NCBI GenBank assembly: GCA_002378125.1
Contig: DFRF01000187.1
Span: forward strand, 1-11,435
Length of the DNA: 11,435 nucleotides
Direction: 5' to 3'
From: Rhodospirillaceae bacterium UBA3470
GTDB taxonomy: Bacteria > Pseudomonadota > Alphaproteobacteria > Rhodospirillales > Casp-alpha2
The notes below the pieces were generated by a model. It saw nothing but the letters and a program-made list of their open reading frames with translations. It had not been told where the DNA came from and did not search any database. Below are positions 6,528-11,435 of the stretch, piece after piece. Position numbers and translations under genes: made by a program. The first letter of the stretch is position 1, and each line of letters opens with the position of its first letter.

Positions 6528-7724
6528 ATGGTCGGAACACTAGAAGGCATCCGCGTCGTTGATCTGACTACCGTGATCATGGGGCCTTGGGCGGCGCAGA
6601 TGATGGGCGACATGGGTGCGGATGTGATTAAGGTCGAAACCCATGGCGGCGACATCAGCCGTGGCATGGGGCCGGGCCGTAACAAGGGCATGGCGGCTTG
6701 TTACCTGACGTCGAACCGTAACAAGCGCTCGGTCGTGTTGGACCTAACCCAAGATGAGGGTTTGTTGGCGCTTCGCCGCTTGATCGATTCAGCGGATGTC
6801 TTCATGCACAACTTCCGGCCCAAAGTGATAAATAAGTTTAACCTCGGATACGAGACTTTTAAGAACGCCAACCCGGAACTGGTGTATTGCGGCGCCTACG
6901 GCTTTCGCGCCGACGGACCTTGGGCCAACAAGCCTGCCTACGACGATATCATTCAAACAGCCGCTGGCTACTGTGATATGCAGGAGCTGATTTCCGACCA
7001 GCCTCGTTACGTGCCAAGTCTGATTGCCGATAAGACATCTTCCTATGCGGTGTTCTCCGCTATCCTCGCCGCACTCGTGTGTCGCGAACGTGGCGGCGGT
7101 GGGCAGGCGGTCGAGGTGCCCATGTTCGAGACCATGGTCGACTACGCTATGATTGAACACCTCTACGGCGCAACCTTCGATCCCCCCATTGCGCAAATGG
7201 GCTATGAGCGGATTATGAATATCGAACGCCGGCCGTATCAGACCAGTGACGGCGGTTATTTGACGGTTCTCCCCTACACGGATAAGAACTGGACCGACTT
7301 CTTTAAACTGGCGGGCCGCGAGGAATTTCTCGACGACCCGGATTTCCAGACCTATTCGAACCGGCTTAACAATTCTAAGAAGGTCTACGCGACCCTCAAC
7401 GAAATCGTTTCGACCCGGACATTAAACGATTGGGTCGCGCAGTTGGACGCCGCCAACATCCCAGCGATGATGGTAAAGACTAAGGAAGACCTGTTGGATG
7501 ACGAACAGCTTAATGCCACCGGTTTCTGGCATAACGTTGATCATCCGACGGAGGGTAAACTCCGGTTTACCGATCCACCATTCCGCTATTCGAAAACACC
7601 GTCGACGATACGTGACATGCCGCCGCTTCTCGGCGAACAAAGCCGCGAGATACTGGCAGAAGCCGGATATTCGGCCGATGAGATCGACGATCTCATTGCC
7701 AAGAACGTGACCAAGGCATCGTAA
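6528..7724 (+). CDS. CaiB/BaiF family (class III) CoA-transferase, second copy
   Basis: A 398-residue class III CoA-transferase, a paralog of the protein at 3949. It begins LEGIRVVDLTTVIMGP (5-20), has GDMGADVIKVETHGGD (27-42) and NRNKRSVVLD (63-72), and carries Asp168 in SLIADKT at the catalytic aspartate position. Both copies therefore look catalytically competent. The start at 6528 is only 2 bp after the CitE-like stop, with AAGGAAGGGG inside the end of that gene. The two transferase genes bracket the MaoC and CitE-like genes. They could form a heterodimer, activate two different acids, or include one that shifts CoA within a molecule, as mesaconyl-CoA C1-C4 transferase does in the 3-hydroxypropionate cycle. 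The sequence alone does not decide between these. Confidence 0.92.
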   Translation: MVGTLEGIRVVDLTTVIMGPWAAQMMGDMGADVIKVETHGGDISRGMGPGRNKGMAACYLTSNRNKRSVVLDLTQDEGLLALRRLIDSADVFMHNFRPKVINKFNLGYETFKNANPELVYCGAYGFRADGPWANKPAYDDIIQTAAGYCDMQELISDQPRYVPSLIADKTSSYAVFSAILAALVCRERGGGGQAVEVPMFETMVDYAMIEHLYGATFDPPIAQMGYERIMNIERRPYQTSDGGYLTVLPYTDKNWTDFFKLAGREEFLDDPDFQTYSNRLNNSKKVYATLNEIVSTRTLNDWVAQLDAANIPAMMVKTKEDLLDDEQLNATGFWHNVDHPTEGKLRFTDPPFRYSKTPSTIRDMPPLLGEQSREILAEAGYSADEIDDLIAKNVTKAS

Positions 7725-7741
7725 TTGAGAAGGAAAGCAAA

Positions 7742-8515
7742 ATGTCGAATCCTATGAGCCTTGAAGGCCATAACATTATCGTCACTGGCGCCGGCCAAGG
7801 TATTGGCGAGGCTGTAGCGCGTCTCTCCGCGGATCTGGGCGCGAGGGTAATCCTGGTTGACGTACAGGCGGAAAAGATAAACGCCCTGGCAGACGACCTT
7901 GGCGCTGATAAGGCGGAGGTCCATATCGGTTCCGTCGCTGATCCGAGTTTCGTTCAGGGCATGGTCGCTAACGCGGTCACTAAGAACGGCGCCATTCACG
8001 GCCTGGTCAACAACGCTGGCATAGTCCGCGCCGCGATGATCAACAAGATGCCTATCGATACCTGGCAGGAGGTTATTGACGTCAACCTGTCCGGCGTCTT
8101 CTACTATCTGCAGGCGGTGGGCCGCCACATGTGTCAGCGCCATGAGGACGGGGACACGAGCCCGGCGTCCATCGTTAACATCTCATCCGACGCTGGCCGG
8201 CGCGGCACCATCGGCCAGATCAATTACGGAGCTGCCAAGTCGGGCGTCATGGGTATCACCATGAGCGCGGCCCGTGAATGGGCGGCTAATCAGGTGCGTG
8301 TGAATTCTGTCTGCTTCGGTGTTGTCGAGACGGAAATGACCGAAACCATCCGTTCCGATAAGTTCCGCGACCGTATCTTGGCTCAGGTCCCCATGGGCCG
8401 GTTCTCCGACCCAGAGGAGGCCTGCCAGCCCGTATGCTTCTTGCTGTCGCAGGCGGCCAGCTATATCACCGGTCAGCACGTGTCTGTAAACGGTGGCTAC
8501 ACCATCGGCGTCTAG
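7742..8515 (+). CDS. Short-chain dehydrogenase/reductase (SDR, FabG-like)
   Basis: A 257-residue classical SDR with TGAGQGIG (15-22) for NAD(P) binding, NNAG at 90-93, and the catalytic Ser149, Tyr162 and Lys166 (YGAAK). Asp40 after the second beta strand (VILVD) is the usual marker of NAD preference over NADP. The C-terminal SYITGQHVSVNGGYTIGV is typical of 3-hydroxyacyl-CoA or FabG-like dehydrogenases. It is the last gene of the operon, 17 bp after the second CoA-transferase, and its ATG follows GAGAAGGAAAG. In this setting it probably oxidises a 3-hydroxyacyl-CoA made by a hydratase to the 3-oxo form, the job of BbsCD in benzylsuccinate oxidation. Assignment to SDR is firm, while the substrate is inferred. 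Confidence 0.92.
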   Translation: MSNPMSLEGHNIIVTGAGQGIGEAVARLSADLGARVILVDVQAEKINALADDLGADKAEVHIGSVADPSFVQGMVANAVTKNGAIHGLVNNAGIVRAAMINKMPIDTWQEVIDVNLSGVFYYLQAVGRHMCQRHEDGDTSPASIVNISSDAGRRGTIGQINYGAAKSGVMGITMSAAREWAANQVRVNSVCFGVVETEMTETIRSDKFRDRILAQVPMGRFSDPEEACQPVCFLLSQAASYITGQHVSVNGGYTIGV

Positions 8516-8574
8516 GGGCCGCGGTTGTAGAACAAGTGAATGCCTTCGTATGAGGAAATGTTATCCGAGGAGTA

Positions 8575-8592
8575 GGCCAACGGGTGTTGGTC
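8575..8592. terminator. Hairpin between convergent operons, weak terminator candidate
   Basis: GGCCAAC (8575-8581) pairs with GTTGGTC (8586-8592) around a 4-base loop, giving a 7-bp stem with one G-T pair. It lies between the SDR stop (8515) and the dgoA stop (8594), where both converging transcripts should end. No T-run follows on either strand, so it does not meet the usual intrinsic terminator form. I see no better candidate in 8516-8593. Confidence 0.25.
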
Positions 8593-8593
8593 G

Positions 8594-9229
8594 TCAAACG
8601 GTTGCCCGGCAGGCCTTCCAAGCGGCAATGACTTCGCGGCCGTCGCGGCCCACATCGGCCGCCGCCTTCCCGGGTTTGTAAAGCGACGTTCCCATGCCGA
8701 ACCCCTGCGCGCCGGCGGCTACGTAGGCCGCCATGTTGTCTGCGCCGATGCCGCCTACGGGAAGCACGGGTACGTCAACTGGCAATACAGCGCGTATAGC
8801 CTTCAAAATGGCCGGTGTTAAACCTTCCGCCGGGAACAGCTTTAAGGCGTCGGCACCGGCGTCCAGGGCAGCGAAGGCCTCAGTCGGAGTAGCAATGCCG
8901 GGCAAGGACACCAAGCCCTGACGTTTGGTTGCGACGATGACGTCCATATTCGCATTAGGCGAAATTATTATCTCCCCGCCCGCGTCAGCCACTTCTGCGA
9001 CCGCGTTCTCTGTAAGCACTGTACCCGCGCCAATGACCGCACGGCCCTCGCAGGCCTCACGCAGATGGGCGATTGAGACCAGGGCCTCTGGCGAATTCAA
9101 CGGAACCTCGATCAAGGTGAAGCCTGCCACGATCAGGGCTACGCCGACGTCCACTGCCTCATCTGGCTGAATGCCGCGGAGGATCGCCACCAAAGGGCAT
9201 TGGGCAAGGGCGTCGGAAAAAGTCGGCAT
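8594..9229 (-). CDS. dgoA: 2-dehydro-3-deoxy-6-phosphogalactonate aldolase
   Basis: A 211-residue class I aldolase of the KDPG/KDPGal family that splits 2-keto-3-deoxy-6-phosphogalactonate into pyruvate and glyceraldehyde 3-phosphate. Lys130 in ALKLFPAE is the Schiff-base lysine, Glu41 in IEVPLNSP is the general acid/base, and Arg18 is in AILRG. The PLNSP motif marks the galactonate (DgoA) branch; Eda-type KDPG aldolases have an LRT motif there. PVGGIG (157-162) and GFGMGTSLY (176-184) form the phosphate site. The start was set at 9229 because the family N-terminus begins at MPTFSDAL and GGAAG lies just upstream; an in-frame start 15 codons earlier would run into dgoK. It lies 11 bp after dgoK on the same strand, so the two are co-transcribed. 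Confidence 0.93.
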   Translation of the reverse strand: MPTFSDALAQCPLVAILRGIQPDEAVDVGVALIVAGFTLIEVPLNSPEALVSIAHLREACEGRAVIGAGTVLTENAVAEVADAGGEIIISPNANMDVIVATKRQGLVSLPGIATPTEAFAALDAGADALKLFPAEGLTPAILKAIRAVLPVDVPVLPVGGIGADNMAAYVAAGAQGFGMGTSLYKPGKAAADVGRDGREVIAAWKACRATV

Positions 9230-9240
9230 CTCTATCTTCC

Positions 9241-10155
9241 TTATGATTTGCTGAAATGTTTGGCAGCGGCCCAAAGTCCGGCTAGCGCAGCCGCTTCGGC
9301 GTCACGCGTGACGGTGGAGATATTCGCCCAATTGAAAGCAAGGGCATAGGGTTCGGAGATCGCCCCAGTGGTAAGAACATGGATGGTATCGGCGGCGCCA
9401 TACAATGCCCTAGCGCCCATGATTTCTGCGCCGATCAGCTGCCCGGATAAGAACGAGGCTAGTCCCGGTTTCGACATTTCGTTCGAGATGCCTAGCGTCC
9501 GGGCCGAGAATAGGCGGTGCAAAAGGCCGCCGGCCTCCCGAGCCCGTTCTAGACCCTGGGTAAAGGTGTCCGCGTCGAATGTATCTTCCGGCTCCATCAG
9601 TCGGCCCAGGATCGAATGATCCTTGAGGACGGCGAATACCTCGCCGGTCATGAAGGTTGCGAAATCGTCGATGCGGCCATCTCGCACGCGAATCCATTTC
9701 GAATGCGTCCCTGGTATGCAAAAAAGGCCTTCAGCCACGCCATTGGCGGTGATCACGCCGCCAATCTGGGTTTCCTCGCCGCGCATGATTTCTGGCGCGC
9801 CGTCCGCCGTACGCGCGCGAACCCCGGGCATGATGCGGACCGTACCGTCCCCAGGCACGGTGATCATGGCGGCGATCAGGGCTTCCAGATCACAGGGGGC
9901 TTCCAGGTATGGCGCTTCCACCCAGCCTTGCTGTGCGCCGATCATCCCGGACATGAGTACGGTGATATCTGGGTGCTCCTGCCGCCAGGCACCGCAGGCT
10001 GCGTCCAACTCGCCCGCGAAGTCGCCATCCGTGACTGCCAGGATGCCCTTCGGCCTGGCGACCCGGTCTAAGGCCTGACCGCCTGATCCGAGCAGGGTCG
10101 CACGTAGGCTGGTGGTGCCCCAGTCGACGGCGATGCAGCGTGCGGTGTCGGTCAT
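9241..10155 (-). CDS. dgoK: 2-dehydro-3-deoxygalactonokinase
   Basis: A 304-residue DgoK-type sugar acid kinase that phosphorylates 2-keto-3-deoxygalactonate with ATP to feed the aldolase encoded next to it. Family motifs appear in order: VDWGTTSLRA (10-19) for phosphate binding, MSGMIG (68-73), IMRGEETQ (123-130), PGTHSKW (148-154) and FMTGE (168-172). Length is normal for the family. The ATG at 10155 follows a GAGGAAC ribosome binding site about 8 bp upstream. It is first in a two-gene minus-strand unit with dgoA. The other genes of the De Ley-Doudoroff galactonate route (dehydratase, transporter, GntR-type regulator) are not adjacent here. Confidence 0.93.
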   Translation of the reverse strand: MTDTARCIAVDWGTTSLRATLLGSGGQALDRVARPKGILAVTDGDFAGELDAACGAWRQEHPDITVLMSGMIGAQQGWVEAPYLEAPCDLEALIAAMITVPGDGTVRIMPGVRARTADGAPEIMRGEETQIGGVITANGVAEGLFCIPGTHSKWIRVRDGRIDDFATFMTGEVFAVLKDHSILGRLMEPEDTFDADTFTQGLERAREAGGLLHRLFSARTLGISNEMSKPGLASFLSGQLIGAEIMGARALYGAADTIHVLTTGAISEPYALAFNWANISTVTRDAEAAALAGLWAAAKHFSKS

Positions 10156-10181
10156 GCGGTAGTTCCTCGGGTTATCGATGG

Positions 10182-10211
10182 GTTATAGACGCATCCATGC
10201 ACGCCCGACAA
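10182..10211 (-). promoter_or_regulatory. Possible dgoKA promoter
   Basis: On the minus strand TTGTCG (10206-10211) and TATAAC (10182-10187) are separated by 18 bp, close to a sigma-70 type -35/-10 pair. The -10 lies 26 bp upstream of the dgoK start codon, which leaves room for a short leader with the GAGGA ribosome binding site. The match is moderate and was found by eye. Confidence 0.3.
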
Positions 10212-10259
10212 TGGTGTGGCACGGAGCCCCGGGGGTGGATGAAAAATGTCAACCACTCG

Positions 10260-10308
10260 TGATCATTTTATCCCGTTCCCACCGTTTCGTCTGGTTTATC
10301 CCTGATCA
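10260..10308. repeat. Paired TGATCA palindromes with repeated TTTATCCC, possible operator
   Basis: TGATCA occurs at 10260-10265 and again at 10303-10308, 43 bp apart, about four helical turns. Each is next to a TTTATCCC copy, at 10267-10274 and 10295-10302, in the same orientation. The block lies 105 to 153 bp upstream of the dgoK start, beyond the suggested promoter. Two spaced copies of a site would suit a looping regulator of the dgo genes, but no regulator gene is seen nearby and chance cannot be excluded for such short words. Confidence 0.3.
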
Positions 10309-10574
10309 AATGAAGTCGTTCGGGCTGTGAGGGCATGAGGCGAGCCAGACGTTCCTTTATCTCCACGGTCCGCGAAGCCGCATAGTAGGCCTAATTCTGC
10401 CAGGGCCTGGTTGTAAGCGTTCTCCAGCTTGCCCAACAATGTATCCGCCTCCCAGCAATCAGACGGTTCCACAGATTCCAGCCGCCGCGCTGTATTGTCG
10501 AGATAGACGTAGGCTTTGCAAAACGCTGCGGTTCTGGCCAAAAAGATGCCAATTAGCCTGACATGCCTTGTCAT
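10296..10574 (-). CDS. Doubtful small hypothetical protein
   Basis: An open frame for 92 residues between dgoK and the MFS gene. It begins MTRHVRLIGIFLARTAAF and has a central acidic, helix-like part with EADTLLGKLENAYNQAL, then a tail rich in Gly, Ser and Thr. I do not recognise a family. A start at 10574 fits the composition, but no clear Shine-Dalgarno sequence precedes it. The frame can be extended to a TTG at 10688, which would overlap the end of the MFS gene and add a very basic, unlikely N-terminus. It starts 49 bp after the MFS stop on the same strand and its 3' end overlaps the paired TGATCA block. If it is not a gene, then 10156-10623 is a 468-bp non-coding stretch holding only the promoter and repeat candidates listed. 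Confidence 0.35.
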   Translation of the reverse strand: MTRHVRLIGIFLARTAAFCKAYVYLDNTARRLESVEPSDCWEADTLLGKLENAYNQALAELGLLCGFADRGDKGTSGSPHALTARTTSFDQG

Positions 10575-10623
10575 TTGAATGGAACGACCAAAAGAGATGA
10601 AAAGCGAACAATAAAAAAATATG

Positions 10624-11435
10624 TCATACAAATTCGAGTTGCTGATTTTTCTTTGACGGCGTCGTCGTTGTTTGGAGGGATTTGACAATCACGTTGCGCT
10701 GCCGCCACACCGTGTACCAGATGACCATGCCAATGACCGCGGCCGTGGCGATGGGTGGACGCAGACCCGTGTGTTCGGCGATCAGACCCAGGACGAAGGC
10801 GCCGACACCCGCGCCGCCAATGTGGATTATCCCGTACAGGCTCATGACTCGGCCGCGCATGGCCGACGGAGTAACGAAATGCAGCGTTGTTTGCATGCCG
10901 ATACCTGCGACTACGGTGGTGAAACCGATTGAGAGAGCGACTGGAAGTGCGACCATGTACTCCGTTGTCGCGACCAAGGTGATCCCGAACACGGCGGTGC
11001 CGAGCACGCCCCACAGGGCAATAATCGGTTGATCGTCCATGCCGCCGCGCCTTGCCATCCATATGCCTGCACCGATAGCACCGATACCAAAGGCCGCGGT
11101 CAAAACTGCGAACTCGTCTGCGCCCTTGCCAAACACGTCGGATGTCAGTCCAGGCAGCAACTCGACTACCGAGCGCAGACAAAAGGCCGCCGTGGCCATA
11201 ATAAAGATGACCAGGCGGATCGACGCGTGGCCCTGGATGAAACGAATGCCTTCGCGAATATCGTCAAGAAGCGACGGCTGCGGACCATCCGTTTCGGGTC
11301 GTTTGCGTCGCGGGATCTTTAGCGAAAGCAACGCGATGATAAGTGCTGCATAGGAACACGCATTGATTAGGAACGAACCATGAATCGACCAGAGTGTAAT
11401 CACCACGGTCGAGATCATGGGCCCCACGAACCGGG
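10624..11435 (-). CDS. MFS transporter, C-terminal part (EntS-like, MFS_3 type)
   Basis: The C-terminal 270 residues of a major facilitator transporter; the gene runs off the right edge with the frame open. The visible part starts RFVGPMIST and has hydrophobic segments such as GSFLINACSYAALIIALL, LVIFIMATAAFC, FGIGAIGAGIWMA and MVALPVALSIGF. The late loop SAMRGRVMSLYGIIHIGGAG followed by FVLGLIAEHTG is the pattern seen in the MFS_3 group, which includes EntS-like exporters. The end is a charged cytoplasmic tail (TTTTPSKKNQQ). A GTG at 11425-11427 could be mistaken for a start, but it lies inside the conserved region. It faces the same way as dgoKA but is separated by nearly 470 bp, so a role in sugar acid transport is not supported. 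The substrate is unknown. Confidence 0.85.
   Translation of the reverse strand, partial: RFVGPMISTVVITLWSIHGSFLINACSYAALIIALLSLKIPRRKRPETDGPQPSLLDDIREGIRFIQGHASIRLVIFIMATAAFCLRSVVELLPGLTSDVFGKGADEFAVLTAAFGIGAIGAGIWMARRGGMDDQPIIALWGVLGTAVFGITLVATTEYMVALPVALSIGFTTVVAGIGMQTTLHFVTPSAMRGRVMSLYGIIHIGGAGVGAFVLGLIAEHTGLRPPIATAAVIGMVIWYTVWRQRNVIVKSLQTTTTPSKKNQQLEFV

Noticed and set aside
9616..10078. Two overlapping plus-strand open frames of 151 codons each
   Set aside because: They lie antisense to dgoK, whose motifs are certain. Their translations are low-complexity and match no family, as expected for shadows in GC-rich coding DNA.
10227..10234. CCCCGGGG palindrome as a terminator or operator
   Set aside because: It is only 8 bp with no loop and no T-run, and such words are common in GC-rich DNA.
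10575..10688. Extension of the small ORF to a TTG at 10688
   Set aside because: It would overlap the MFS 3' end in another frame and add a run of Arg/Lys residues with no sign of selection.
10571..11182. A 203-codon minus-strand frame rich in Arg and His
   Set aside because: It is an out-of-frame reading of the MFS gene on the same strand; the MFS frame has membrane segments and family motifs.

Overview
The window looks like part of a bacterial genome, probably a free-living proteobacterium and possibly an alphaproteobacterium. This is inferred from the moderately high GC of most of it, the purine-rich ribosome binding sites, the tightly packed acyl-CoA genes and the DgoK/DgoA pair. No rRNA, tRNA, CRISPR array, insertion sequence or integrase was seen.

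Layout. (1) Positions 1-1023, plus strand: the end of a livG-type gene and a complete livF-type gene, the two ATPases of a branched-chain amino acid type (HAAT) ABC importer. This part is clearly more AT-rich than the rest. (2) Positions 1164-8515, plus strand: eight genes with gaps of 31 bp or less and two ATGA start/stop overlaps, so very probably one operon. In order: acyl-CoA dehydrogenase, thiolase-like protein, DUF35 zinc-ribbon/OB-fold partner, class III (CaiB/BaiF) CoA-transferase, MaoC-type hydratase, HpcH/CitE-type lyase, second CaiB/BaiF CoA-transferase, SDR dehydrogenase. (3) Positions 8594-10155, minus strand and convergent with the operon: dgoK then dgoA, the last two steps of 2-keto-3-deoxygalactonate breakdown. 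(4) Positions 10156-10623: a regulatory-looking stretch and one doubtful small ORF. (5) Positions 10624 to the right edge, minus strand: the C-terminal part of an MFS transporter.

How it may work together. The eight-gene operon reads as a complete CoA-thioester route for an organic acid. CoA-transferases would activate it, the acyl-CoA dehydrogenase would introduce a double bond, the MaoC protein would hydrate it, the SDR would oxidise the alcohol, and the thiolase-like/DUF35 pair or the CitE-like lyase would break a C-C bond. The enzyme classes resemble the bbs operon for benzylsuccinate beta-oxidation (two CaiB-type subunits, acyl-CoA dehydrogenase, SDR, thiolase plus small zinc protein). 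The central CaiB-MaoC-CitE block resembles the itaconate route (CoA-transferase, itaconyl-CoA hydratase, citramalyl-CoA lyase). The combination with two different C-C-cleaving systems matches no characterised pathway I can name, and it is the main item for follow-up. The substrate cannot be read from the sequence; the adjacent liv-type importer may carry it.
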